Source: an uncultured Bacilli bacterium
GTDB taxonomy: Bacteria > Bacillota_I > Bacilli_A > RF39 > UBA660
Direction of reading: 5' to 3'
Assembly (NCBI GenBank): GCA_910577505.1
Contig: CAJTLN010000001.1
Span: forward strand, 496,001 to 560,000
DNA length: 64,000 bases
The notes beneath the pieces were generated by a model, which saw only the letters and a list, made by a program, of their open reading frames with translations, ran no database searches and was not told the DNA's origin. The position numbers and the translations under genes were made by a program. The first letter of the stretch is position 1. Each line of letters opens with the position of its first letter. Below, in pieces: positions 16,383 through 25,548 of the stretch.

Positions 16383-16405
16383 AAAGCACCAATAGGTGCT
16401 TTTTA
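16383..16405 (+). terminator. Terminator after the giant coiled-coil gene
   Basis: Perfect AAAGCACC / GGTGCTTT stem, AATA loop, T run. Confidence 0.88.
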
Positions 16406-16474
16406 TATTGAAAATTAATAGAAAAAAGTGTATATTAATAATAGGGAAGAATAAAATTGGAAGGAGTTGGTCAT

Positions 16475-17707
16475 ATGAATAATCAAAACACAAAAAAAGA
16501 TTCAAAAGAGCAAGAGATTATTGAAAATGAAAAAGTAACCATTACTCCTACAATGTTAGACGATAGCGAAGATAGACTCGAAAAAAAGAGGGATCTTTCT
16601 GCGATTATACCTAAGTTTGAAGATAATACAAATGATAACACTTCAATAGAACTTATTAGTCAGGAAAAGGCATTAAAAGGTGATGGAGCAATTTCAATTG
16701 CGCTAATAAATAGCGAAGGAGATATAACATTGACTCCAAATGCTGAACTGCCAAATCCAATAGATATAGAAGAAAGAAAAAAAGAAAAACAAAAAAATAA
16801 AAGTGGTAAAGTCAAAAAAGTAAAAAATAAAACGGCTCAAAAAATTCAAAATTCTACAGCCCTTGTAGCCTTAATAACAATAATCTTTTTAGTAGGATTT
16901 TGGTATTGGTATAAAAATCATCCAACAGATAAAGACTTTAAACCGATAGATATTACAATTGAAATCGGTGATAGTCTTCCTCTTAGAACAAGTAGCTATG
17001 TAAAACCAGGTGTTGGAAAAGATATAGAAGATGAATTACAATATGTAATAGATTTATCTAAAGTTGTTCTAGAAGAAGTAGGACAATATGAATTTAAAGT
17101 AACATATAAAGGTATTGTTAAGACTGGAACAATAAGCATAGTAGATACAACTCCACCAGAGTTAGAAATAAGAAATGTAAAAATCAATGAAGGGGATGTA
17201 TATTCTGCAGGATCGTTTGTAGAGAGTTGCAGAGATCCTAATGGTTGTAATTATTCATTTCAAGATGCAGAAACAGAAAAAAAGTATACTTCTAGTGGAG
17301 CTTATGTTGTATATGTAGTGGCAACAGATGCTTTTCAAAATAGTGTAACTAAAAAAGCTAGTTTAATAATTGAAACTCAAGGAAATTTAAGAGAATATGA
17401 AAAAACAACATCTTTTGATTTTAATACAGGATATGAACTAATTGAGAAATACAGTTTACGCTTTGAACAGTATTCAAATTATGCGTTATTATTAAGTGGA
17501 ATACATGAAAAGGTGTTTAAATATCAAGACGAAGAAGTTTATACAAAAGCTGCCAAAATTTATAGTGGCGAAGTAAATTATATTTGCGATGACTCCAAAA
17601 AGACTATTACTTTTAGAGAATCAGTTACAACAATTGGAAGTAACTATAGTCGTTTAGAAGAAATCGAGCCATATTTATTATTAAGAGAAGGATTCTATAA
17701 AATTTAA
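16475..17707 (+). CDS. Membrane-anchored Ig-like domain protein
   Basis: About 410 residues. The first 115 are cytoplasmic and charged, ending in a Lys-rich stretch. One membrane helix (about residues 128-147, ALITIIFLVGFWYWY) exposes the rest outside. The outer part has an IEIGDSLPL...TGTISI strand-rich domain, then an Ig-like repeat opening with DTTPPELEIRN, as in DUF5011-type bacterial Ig domains, with a Cys pair in ESCRDPNGCNY that may form a disulfide. A C-terminal domain of about 110 residues follows. ATG 16475 is supported by AAGGAG 9 bases upstream. The CAP protein at 18655 has the same kind of Ig segment, so both may work in the envelope. Confidence 0.8.
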   Translation: MNNQNTKKDSKEQEIIENEKVTITPTMLDDSEDRLEKKRDLSAIIPKFEDNTNDNTSIELISQEKALKGDGAISIALINSEGDITLTPNAELPNPIDIEERKKEKQKNKSGKVKKVKNKTAQKIQNSTALVALITIIFLVGFWYWYKNHPTDKDFKPIDITIEIGDSLPLRTSSYVKPGVGKDIEDELQYVIDLSKVVLEEVGQYEFKVTYKGIVKTGTISIVDTTPPELEIRNVKINEGDVYSAGSFVESCRDPNGCNYSFQDAETEKKYTSSGAYVVYVVATDAFQNSVTKKASLIIETQGNLREYEKTTSFDFNTGYELIEKYSLRFEQYSNYALLLSGIHEKVFKYQDEEVYTKAAKIYSGEVNYICDDSKKTITFRESVTTIGSNYSRLEEIEPYLLLREGFYKI

Positions 17708-17776
17708 TTCTCTTTTTTTTTGATATATATGAGAGTATTTCTATATCTCGAATAAAATATAATAAGGAGGTAAAAT

Positions 17777-18628
17777 ATGAATAATAATTGTTTATTAGAA
17801 GATGCAAGAAAAAAAGTTAATTGTTATAATAAAAATCATCCAAATCAAGGATGTTGCTGTGGCTTTAGAGAACAACCCCCAACAGGAGTAACAGGTCCAA
17901 CAGGCCCACAAGGTCCACAAGGTCCAGCAGGTCCTACAGGGCCACAAGGCTTACAAGGATTCCAAGGAATACAAGGAATAATGGGTCCAACAGGGCCTCA
18001 AGGAATACAAGGCGTAACGGGAGAAACTGGTCCAATTGGACCTCAAGGTGTTACGGGACCGACTGGTCCAACAGGTAGCACAGGTCCACAAGGATTACAA
18101 GGTATCCAAGGAATCTCCGGAGTAACAGGTCCAACAGGAAATACGGGACCAACAGGACCTCAAGGAATACAAGGCTTAACTGGAGCTACTGGTCCAATTG
18201 GACCTCAAGGTGTTACGGGTCCAACAGGCCCAACAGGTAGCACAGGTCCACAAGGATTACAAGGTATCCAAGGAATCTCTGGACCAACTGGTCCAACAGG
18301 AAGTACAGGACCAACAGGACCTCAAGGAATACAAGGCTTAACTGGAGCTACTGGTCCAATTGGACCTCAAGGTGTTACGGGTCCAACAGGTCCAACAGGT
18401 AGCACAGGTCCACAAGGATTACAAGGTATCCAAGGAATCTCTGGACCAACTGGTCCAACAGGAAGTACAGGACCAACAGGACCAACTGGATTAACTCCAA
18501 CCATTACAATTGGAACTGTTACAACAGGTGCGCCAGGATCAGCAGCCGCCGCAACTATAACAGGAACAGCACCAAACTTTGTTCTAAATTTAACAATTCC
18601 TCAAGGTCCAACGGGACCAGGAGCATAG
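17777..18628 (+). CDS. Collagen-like protein with Gly-X-Y repeats
   Basis: A 283-residue surface protein. Residues 1-35 are a Cys-rich leader ([19 protein letters not shown]) without a signal peptide. About residues 36-240 are unbroken Gly-X-Y triplets rich in GPTGPQ and GIQG, expected to form a collagen triple helix. The end is a 43-residue non-collagen cap ([15 protein letters not shown]...) like those of clostridial and Bacillus spore-surface collagens (BclA type). The lack of a secretion signal and the spore genes elsewhere in the window make a spore-surface location plausible. AAGGAGGT precedes the ATG. Within the gene a 162-bp unit is repeated. Confidence 0.9.
   Translation: MNNNCLLEDARKKVNCYNKNHPNQGCCCGFREQPPTGVTGPTGPQGPQGPAGPTGPQGLQGFQGIQGIMGPTGPQGIQGVTGETGPIGPQGVTGPTGPTGSTGPQGLQGIQGISGVTGPTGNTGPTGPQGIQGLTGATGPIGPQGVTGPTGPTGSTGPQGLQGIQGISGPTGPTGSTGPTGPQGIQGLTGATGPIGPQGVTGPTGPTGSTGPQGLQGIQGISGPTGPTGSTGPTGPTGLTPTITIGTVTTGAPGSAAAATITGTAPNFVLNLTIPQGPTGPGA
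18036..18480 (+). repeat. 162-bp tandem repeat inside the collagen-like gene
   Basis: The segment beginning TTGGACCTCAAGGTGTTACG recurs at about 18036, 18198 and 18360, a period of exactly 162 bases (54 residues, 18 triplets). The second and third copies are nearly identical; the first differs at more positions. The third copy is incomplete. Such repeats allow length change by slippage or recombination without breaking the frame. Confidence 0.85.
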
Positions 18629-18656
18629 AAAAAGATGTTCATTTTGAACATCTTTT
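18629..18656. terminator. Bidirectional terminator between collagen-like and CAP genes
   Basis: AAAAGATGTTCA / TGAACATCTTTT around a TTT loop; the flanks have A on the left and T on the right, so it serves both convergent genes. Confidence 0.85.
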
Positions 18657-20085
18657 ATTTTGTAAAGATAACTACGTAATTATAAGTTCCCTCATTATCT
18701 CTAAATTTTGCAACTCCAACTTTTTTAAATCTCGTATCCACGATAATTTCTTTATGAGCTTGGGAATTCATAAAATCCTGCATTGCCTCTGGAATCGAAA
18801 ATTGAGTAGCAGTATATATTTCCCCATTAAAACCATTAAAGGTATTAGCTCCATCATTTGCCAAATCATATTCACTTAAAATAGTACTCCAGTGTCTACC
18901 ATTAGGTCTAACATGATGCTCTTGCGGAGTTTTTGTTATTACATTAAGCATAGCATTATGATATTGCTTCGTTGAAATCTCAGCGGCTCTTAATCTAGCA
19001 ACACTACATAATCCTGAATCAAGTTGCAAATTAGGATTATATTGTTTAAGTATTTTCATATATTGGTCTTCATAAGTACGTATCAATGCAGGATCTGTAT
19101 TAGTTGAACCTGAATTACTAAAAATATCAATTAATGAGTTTATGCTTTTTTTTGCTTCTTCTTTTTCGCGATTATTAACTGGATTAGAAGGCTCTTGATT
19201 ACCACCACCGCCGTTATTATTACCGCTGCCACCATTGTTATTGCCACTACCGCCGTTATTATTACCGCTGCCACCATTGTTATTGCCATTACCACCATTA
19301 TTATTGCCACTACCATCATTATTCTCTGGCTTTCTCTCTACATACAATGTACCAGTTTTTGTAACACAATTATCGGAAGCATCGCAAACTCTAAAATTAA
19401 TATCATAATTTCCAGGATAACTAATATCAATATCACTTAGTAAATAAGCTTCATACGTTGGATCAGAACTATTATCACTATATACGTCAATAAAATCATA
19501 CACATTAATAGCATCTCCTTGAGTAATAGTAACTTCCCTTAAGCTAACTTCAGGTTCAATAGTATCTCTAATTCTTAATGTGGTTTCATATTCTTGACCA
19601 TTTAAAATTACTACAGTAATTTCTCCAGTTCCTCTAACGTATAAAGAACCATCTTTCTCATAAGTAAAATCTTCTTTATCTAATAAAACATTATCTTTGT
19701 AGTATAATATATTAACATTTTCTTGTAATAAGGTTCCTTCATAAAAATAAGAACTTATATCTGGTAATAAATCGCCAGATTCAACTATATTAACGTCGAT
19801 AATATAAACGTCACCAGCTTGAATGAATCTTTTATGATCTTTATCAAATAAAATAACTTTACTTTCTTGTTTAAAAAACAAAGACTTAAATCCGACCGCA
19901 ACTCCAACGACACTAAGCACAAAAAGCACTATAGTAATTATGGTTATTATTGTTACCTTTTTATTTTTCAAAACCTTAATTATTTTCTTAAAGTTTAATT
20001 TGAAAAGGCTATTAAAAAAAGATTTAATTTTTTTTATAAAATTATTATCAGTTATTTTTGGTTTTTTACTTTTTATCTTACTCAT
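18655..20085 (-). CDS. Membrane-anchored Ig-like plus CAP/SCP-domain protein
   Basis: About 476 residues. A Lys-rich cytoplasmic start is followed by one membrane helix (about 44-66). Outside come a strand-rich region, an Ig-like repeat opening DTIEPEVSLREV (about 180-250) with a DASDNC Cys pair, a low-complexity GNNNGGS linker of six repeats (about 255-297) and a CAP/SCP domain (about 310-476). The CAP signature is visible: SVARLRAAEIS, HHVRPNGRHWSTIL, and AHKEIIVDTRFKKVGVA near the end. CAP domains are secreted in many bacteria, including spore-formers (YkwD type), with varied roles. ATG 20085 follows AAAGTGGTG; a GTG at 20097 falls inside that binding site. Confidence 0.88.
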   Translation of the reverse strand: MSKIKSKKPKITDNNFIKKIKSFFNSLFKLNFKKIIKVLKNKKVTIITIITIVLFVLSVVGVAVGFKSLFFKQESKVILFDKDHKRFIQAGDVYIIDVNIVESGDLLPDISSYFYEGTLLQENVNILYYKDNVLLDKEDFTYEKDGSLYVRGTGEITVVILNGQEYETTLRIRDTIEPEVSLREVTITQGDAINVYDFIDVYSDNSSDPTYEAYLLSDIDISYPGNYDINFRVCDASDNCVTKTGTLYVERKPENNDGSGNNNGGNGNNNGGSGNNNGGSGNNNGGSGNNNGGGGNQEPSNPVNNREKEEAKKSINSLIDIFSNSGSTNTDPALIRTYEDQYMKILKQYNPNLQLDSGLCSVARLRAAEISTKQYHNAMLNVITKTPQEHHVRPNGRHWSTILSEYDLANDGANTFNGFNGEIYTATQFSIPEAMQDFMNSQAHKEIIVDTRFKKVGVAKFRDNEGTYNYVVIFTK

Positions 20086-20182
20086 AAACGACACCACTTT
20101 ACTATAATTAATTATACCATATAAAATAGAATATTTTATTAATATAATTACTATTTTTACATAAATTATATTAGGTGATAAA

Positions 20183-21277
20183 ATGTCAAAATATAAAATA
20201 TCAGTTTATGCTATAACTAAAAACGAAGAACAAAATGTTAAAAAATGGTATAGTTCTATGAAAGAAGCTGATGAAATAATTGTTCTTGATACGGGTTCAA
20301 CAGATAAAACAGTAGAATTTCTTAAAAAATGTCCCAAAATAAAAGTTTATCAAGAAAAAATTGTCCCATGGCGTTTCGATGTTGCTAGAAATAAATCTCT
20401 ATCCTATGTAAGCGAAGATACAGATATATGTGTATGTACAGATTTAGATGAAAGATTTGAGCGTGGATGGCGTAAACATCTTGAAAACAATTGGGCAATT
20501 GGAGCAACAAGAGCTAAATATTTATATAATTGGAGTTTTGACGAATATGGTAATCCAGGAACAACTTTTTATTTAAACAAAATTCATACGAGAAATGATT
20601 ATAAATGGACTCATCCAGTTCATGAAGTTTTAACAGCGTTAATAGAAGAAAAAGAAATTTTAATACCTAATATGGTTTTAAATCACTATCAAGATTATAC
20701 GAAAGCAAGATCGTCATACCTTCCTTTATTAGAACTTTCAGTAAAAGAAGATCCCAAAGATGACCGTAATATGCATTATTTAGGAAGAGAGTACATGTAC
20801 TATAAAAAGTGGGATAAAGCAATATTAACTCTTCATAAACATCTCAAATTGCCAACTGCAACATGGAAAGATGAAAGATGTGCTTCTATGCGTTATATAG
20901 CTTATTCTTATTTTCACAAAAATTACATAGAAGAAGCAATAATGTGGTATGAACATGCCATAGAAGAAGCACCATATCTAAGAGAACCATATTTTGATTT
21001 AGGATATCTATATTACACAATAGAGGATTACAAAAATTGTGAAAGATATCTTCGTCGAGCTCTAGAAATAAAGGAAAAGACTATTTCATACATAAATGAA
21101 GAAAAAGCTTGGAATGAAACAATTTATGATTTGCTATCTATATCATGTTTCTATAATGGTAACTATAACGATTCATTAGATTTTTTAAATACTGCCATAG
21201 AAATAAATAGTAAAGATCAAAGATTATTCAATAATAAACAAATAATTGAAAATTACATAAATAAAAACAAACAATAA
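20183..21277 (+). CDS. Family 2 glycosyltransferase with C-terminal TPR repeats
   Basis: A 364-residue cytoplasmic protein. Residues 5-200 are a GT-A glycosyltransferase: ISVYAITKNEE, EIIVLDTGSTDKT, then CTDLDERFE carrying the DxD-type metal and sugar-nucleotide site, and WTHPVHEVL. Residues about 205-355 are TPR-like helix pairs (DDRNMHYLGREYMYYKKWDKAI, YIAYSYFHKNYIEEAIMWYEHA, YFDLGYLYYTIEDY). This pairing is common in enzymes that glycosylate surface proteins or glycans. The acceptor is unknown; a surface-protein cluster lies directly to the left. The ribosome binding site TTAGGTGAT is modest. Confidence 0.9.
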   Translation: MSKYKISVYAITKNEEQNVKKWYSSMKEADEIIVLDTGSTDKTVEFLKKCPKIKVYQEKIVPWRFDVARNKSLSYVSEDTDICVCTDLDERFERGWRKHLENNWAIGATRAKYLYNWSFDEYGNPGTTFYLNKIHTRNDYKWTHPVHEVLTALIEEKEILIPNMVLNHYQDYTKARSSYLPLLELSVKEDPKDDRNMHYLGREYMYYKKWDKAILTLHKHLKLPTATWKDERCASMRYIAYSYFHKNYIEEAIMWYEHAIEEAPYLREPYFDLGYLYYTIEDYKNCERYLRRALEIKEKTISYINEEKAWNETIYDLLSISCFYNGNYNDSLDFLNTAIEINSKDQRLFNNKQIIENYINKNKQ

Positions 21278-21280
21278 AAA

Positions 21281-21306
21281 AAAACTATCATCTGATAGCT
21301 TTTTTA
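21281..21306. terminator. Terminator between the glycosyltransferase and the 1389-residue protein genes
   Basis: AAA..CTATC / GATAG..TTT stem with an ATCT loop, A-rich on the left and T-rich on the right; probably used from both sides. Confidence 0.6.
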
Positions 21307-24300
21307 TTGTTCTATATCTTCCATAATTAAAGAAATCTCTTTATAAGCTCTTTCATCATATGGTAAGACAAATTTTATAACATTATTCTTCTCAGTAACA
21401 AATAAAACATAATCATCACCAAGATAAATATTCTTCATTGTATTTAGAGTGATATTACTTATATCAATACTCTCATCTTCCATTTTACATAGATAAAGTA
21501 TAGTATCAATTTTATTTAAATAATCTTCACCAATATTATTACTTAACTTAATAACATTATTTCTTATTCTATAATATTTATCATCTGCATCATAGTATTT
21601 AAAATTATTCTTATCAACAACATTACTACTAGCAAGTAAAGTACTTATATTATCTTCATAATTAGTATAAATATCTTCCACATTTATCAAATGACTATAT
21701 TCACTAAATCTTTCGAAATCATAATATATTTTATTAATAGGATTATTAATTACTGGACATATTGTTGTATCTAATCTAAGCCCATTTCTACTAGTATAAT
21801 TATCATTATTTACAATAGTAATAAATTCAATTGGTTCAGCATCATCTCTTGTTATACTTATCATTTCATTAGCAAATAACCTAAGTAATTCATTATAGTT
21901 ACTATCTTTTATACCTTCTAATGCATTCAAATATATTGTATTACCATTTCTAATCCCCAATATTTTAGAAACCAAAATATCATTTTTATAAATTCCAATT
22001 TGTAAACCATTTTTATCTAAAATAGAGTAATGTAAGAAGTCATTTCCTATAGCTCCCACTTTATATAAAGAACCCTTACAAGCCTTAAGAATATCTCCAT
22101 CATATGAATCTAATACTTCAATTCTGTATACATCATCTTTATAACATAGGTAAGGAACAGTCTTCTTAATTGTTTTAAATGATTCTTTAAATAAATCAAC
22201 TAACCAATCTATACGTTTATTTAAGTCATTAATTTCATAATAACCATCTTCACATATAGAATTAATTGTTTCTCTATCAATAGCTTTACTAAATTCATTT
22301 TCTTCAAAACTTATTAAAGTAACGACACTCTCTATACTTATTAAACTCAAATCTTCAATATTTACATCTAAAGTTTTTACATAGTCATGTATTTTATCCC
22401 ATTTAGATATTATAATTCCTAGGTTATCAACAATACCTGAATAGTAACCATCAGCAACCATGATAAGATTTTTTTTCTCAAATAAGAATTCATATAATTC
22501 TTTATCAAGTTTTTTATAGTTTCCTAAATCATAACCATTAAATATTTTCTCCAAATCTTTTAATGCCAATACGCGTTTTTTAGGTTCATAATTTTTAGAA
22601 GTAATAGGAAATATATAATTATCTGTATTAATAGCTTTAAAATAATCATGTGCAAAATTATTTCTAATTTTATCTTCATCCATTGTTCTATTAATAAAGT
22701 TTAAAGTTTTTTTAATAATATCATCTAATATTTCAATATAATTTTTATATTCTATTATTTCTTCAATATTATATATATCCATATTATCTTTATAAATAAA
22801 TTTAAGAGCTGATTTATCAACATATATTTCACCATCTAAGTTATTAATTAATGATGCTAATTTATCAAATTCCTTAATATATTTTTTATTTATTTCAAAA
22901 TTAATTGTCGATTGATAACATATATAATTCATAATAGTAATAATTTGTTCTGTATTAAATATTTCTCTATATTTATCGATTCTTAAGTTCAATTCTGTTA
23001 CACTTTTTAAATCTTCTAAATACTTAGTATATTGATCTGTATTAATTGGTTTATTAATTCCTAATTTATTTAAACAGTTTTCTTTATCGAATCTTTCATT
23101 AGCTGTAGGTATTAGAACATGTTCTAATATACTATTATAATCTACATCATCACTAGCTAAATGCTTAATATATTTTTGTTTTATTTCATTAATAGGGAAA
23201 GTTACTTTAAAATAAGTAGCATATGATTCCTTATTAGAATCAGTTAAAGCTCTAACAAATAATTTAAATTTAAGCTTGCTAATATAGTCTTTACCAATTT
23301 CTTTTCTTCTTTTATAAATTATATTTTCTCTAACTTTAAAATTATTTAATATAACTTTTTCAAATTCACTATTATATTCTTTAACTTTTCTATTTAAATA
23401 AACATCAGTAAATTTCTTTGTATAATCATATATTTCTTGCTTAGATGCAAATTCATCATAACTAGAGTATCTTTTATATCCATATAATTTATCTATAATT
23501 CCATTATATGAATCAAAATTATTATCAAGCATTAGGTAAATTATATTATCGAGATAAGTATTTTTCCTAACTTTTATAGCAAATTCATTTATATCATCAG
23601 TATCTTCATTTTTTTCTAGGTTTTTAATAATCTTTTTAGCCATATTTTGGAATACAGAAGAATTATTTTCTTTAAATAATAAAATTTTTTCATTAATAAT
23701 TTCTTTTTGTAATTCTTTTATTTCATTTAATGTAATATCTTTATTTCCATTATTAACTAGTTCAATTGTTTCTTCAAGTCCTAGAACCAAATAACATGTT
23801 AATACACTTTTATAACTTAAGACAGTTACCTTAGATTCTTGTTTTGACAATATAGATTTCATTCTAACAGTTTCAAACAAGTAATTAACTTCGTCGAAGT
23901 TTATATTTTCATATTGTTCATCACTTAAATTAAATAAACTCTTAGCTAAATATCTATTTTTAAATATATTTAAATCTATATTATTTTCAAATACTTTATC
24001 TATTAAATTAATAATATCAGTTAGATTTAACTTATCTTTTAACTCATCTGATTCTAAAATACTAGTTATACTAAGATTCTTATTTACTATAAGATTAATT
24101 AATTCATAATTACTTAGACCATTAATTATATAAGGAAGCATTATGTAATAAAGTAAATCATCACTATTTAGTAAGTTTAGCATTTCATATAGCATATTAT
24201 GTTCAGATTTATAAATTAATACAGGACTATCTAGAAATCCTTTAATAAATAAACTATCCTTAGAATCTATCTTTACATTTAAATTATTTATTTTTTCAAA

Positions 24301-25473
24301 TATTATCTTCCTTTGTAGCATATTAAAAGCAGATTTAAAACTCAATTTATTTAAAAGTAATTCTATAGCATATGAACTCATATCATTTATAAAAGTATCA
24401 TTTCTTAAAATGTTAACAATGTCTTCTTCTTTAAAATGATTATTGATAGCTTCTATCATAATTGTATCTATAAATCGGTTAAATAAAGAGTAGGTAGAGA
24501 ATATCTTTTTTTGGTATTCTTCGTCAAAATTATTAAATGGGTAAATTGTTATACTATGTTTAGAACATTTTTCCAAATTATCTTCACTAAAGTAAGATGA
24601 AGCATCATCCTCATTGAATTTATATAATTTTTGCATAATAACACTAAATGCATCACTATCCAAATTGGGAGTTTTACTCATTTTAGTTATTTCAACAATA
24701 TTAAATAAATCTAGATATTTATTACTAAACTTTCCTATGAAATTAGGATTACTTAGAATAAAATGATATATTTTTTCATTATCGCTATTATTGAAAGCTA
24801 AACTATTATTAAGTATTAAATTGTATATTTTCTTATTTCCTTCATATAAATTTATAAAGTCTTCAAAAGACTTACATTTTTTTAATAAAAATTTAGTATA
24901 AGTTTCTTTAGTTAAAATACTGCACATATCAAAGTCTACTAAGTTAATAGTTGATAATAAATTATAAGAATAATTCAAAACTATTGAAAATGATTCAATT
25001 TTATTTCTAATATCTTCATTGTTTAATATTTCATTTAATATAATATTTTCTTTAAAGTTCCCACACTCTAAAACAGAGCTTTTTATAAGTATAATATCTA
25101 TATCCGTAAATCTTTTCTTTTCTTCTAGATAAGTAACTTTTTCCGTTATATTTAAAGAGTTCCATATAGCAATGTATATATCACTATTTCGAATAATATC
25201 TTCGTATTTATTTTGATTATTAAGAATTTCTAATTTTATATCGCTAGAACTATCAAGTAAAAATTCAGTAATATAACTATCATAAGCAAAATAATTTTCA
25301 TTGTTTCTACTTGATATAATAGTTCTTAAATCATCTATAAATTTTTCACTTTCACGTAAGTATTCTTTAATATATTTTAAATCCTCTTTTTGTTTTTTGT
25401 TTAATTTAGAAAATTTATATAAAGTATCATGTACTATTTCTTCTAATTTTGTTTTTAAGTCACTTATATTCAT
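21304..25473 (-). CDS. Very large hypothetical protein (1389 aa)
   Basis: A 1389-residue soluble protein, rich in Asn, Ile, Lys and Asp, with no signal peptide, membrane helix or motif I can assign. The first 1000 residues look like long arrays of short helices (many repeats of the type LLNKLSFKSAFNMLQRK). The last 350 residues are mixed alpha/beta, with a strand-rich stretch ILDKNGLQIGIYKNDILV and YLNALEG that loosely resembles an acetyltransferase-type sheet; I would not call it one. GGAGGGG precedes the ATG and TGCTATAAT (25506-25498) is its -10. Other large helical unknowns occur at 29253 and 55532. Confidence 0.75.
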   Translation of the reverse strand: MNISDLKTKLEEIVHDTLYKFSKLNKKQKEDLKYIKEYLRESEKFIDDLRTIISSRNNENYFAYDSYITEFLLDSSSDIKLEILNNQNKYEDIIRNSDIYIAIWNSLNITEKVTYLEEKKRFTDIDIILIKSSVLECGNFKENIILNEILNNEDIRNKIESFSIVLNYSYNLLSTINLVDFDMCSILTKETYTKFLLKKCKSFEDFINLYEGNKKIYNLILNNSLAFNNSDNEKIYHFILSNPNFIGKFSNKYLDLFNIVEITKMSKTPNLDSDAFSVIMQKLYKFNEDDASSYFSEDNLEKCSKHSITIYPFNNFDEEYQKKIFSTYSLFNRFIDTIMIEAINNHFKEEDIVNILRNDTFINDMSSYAIELLLNKLSFKSAFNMLQRKIIFEKINNLNVKIDSKDSLFIKGFLDSPVLIYKSEHNMLYEMLNLLNSDDLLYYIMLPYIINGLSNYELINLIVNKNLSITSILESDELKDKLNLTDIINLIDKVFENNIDLNIFKNRYLAKSLFNLSDEQYENINFDEVNYLFETVRMKSILSKQESKVTVLSYKSVLTCYLVLGLEETIELVNNGNKDITLNEIKELQKEIINEKILLFKENNSSVFQNMAKKIIKNLEKNEDTDDINEFAIKVRKNTYLDNIIYLMLDNNFDSYNGIIDKLYGYKRYSSYDEFASKQEIYDYTKKFTDVYLNRKVKEYNSEFEKVILNNFKVRENIIYKRRKEIGKDYISKLKFKLFVRALTDSNKESYATYFKVTFPINEIKQKYIKHLASDDVDYNSILEHVLIPTANERFDKENCLNKLGINKPINTDQYTKYLEDLKSVTELNLRIDKYREIFNTEQIITIMNYICYQSTINFEINKKYIKEFDKLASLINNLDGEIYVDKSALKFIYKDNMDIYNIEEIIEYKNYIEILDDIIKKTLNFINRTMDEDKIRNNFAHDYFKAINTDNYIFPITSKNYEPKKRVLALKDLEKIFNGYDLGNYKKLDKELYEFLFEKKNLIMVADGYYSGIVDNLGIIISKWDKIHDYVKTLDVNIEDLSLISIESVVTLISFEENEFSKAIDRETINSICEDGYYEINDLNKRIDWLVDLFKESFKTIKKTVPYLCYKDDVYRIEVLDSYDGDILKACKGSLYKVGAIGNDFLHYSILDKNGLQIGIYKNDILVSKILGIRNGNTIYLNALEGIKDSNYNELLRLFANEMISITRDDAEPIEFITIVNNDNYTSRNGLRLDTTICPVINNPINKIYYDFERFSEYSHLINVEDIYTNYEDNISTLLASSNVVDKNNFKYYDADDKYYRIRNNVIKLSNNIGEDYLNKIDTILYLCKMEDESIDISNITLNTMKNIYLGDDYVLFVTEKNNVIKFVLPYDERAYKEISLIMEDIEQ

Positions 25474-25514
25474 CGTAACCCCTCCATATTATATGTATAT
25501 TATAGCATATTACT

Positions 25515-25542
25515 TAAAAAAGACTTAGTATTTTAAGTCTTT
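25515..25542 (-). terminator. Terminator of the sortase gene
   Basis: AAAGACTTA / TAAGTCTTT stem with a T run on the minus strand, just past the sortase stop codon. Confidence 0.8.
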
Positions 25543-25548
25543 CAAATT

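Noticed and set aside
18036..18480. Regular repeats that could look like a CRISPR array
   Set aside because: The unit is 162 bases, in frame, and encodes Gly-X-Y triplets of a collagen-like protein; there are no unique spacers.
19195..19440. Plus-strand ORF of 81 codons rich in Ile and Thr
   Set aside because: It is the antisense of the GNNNGGS linker repeats of the CAP-domain protein and has no ribosome binding site.
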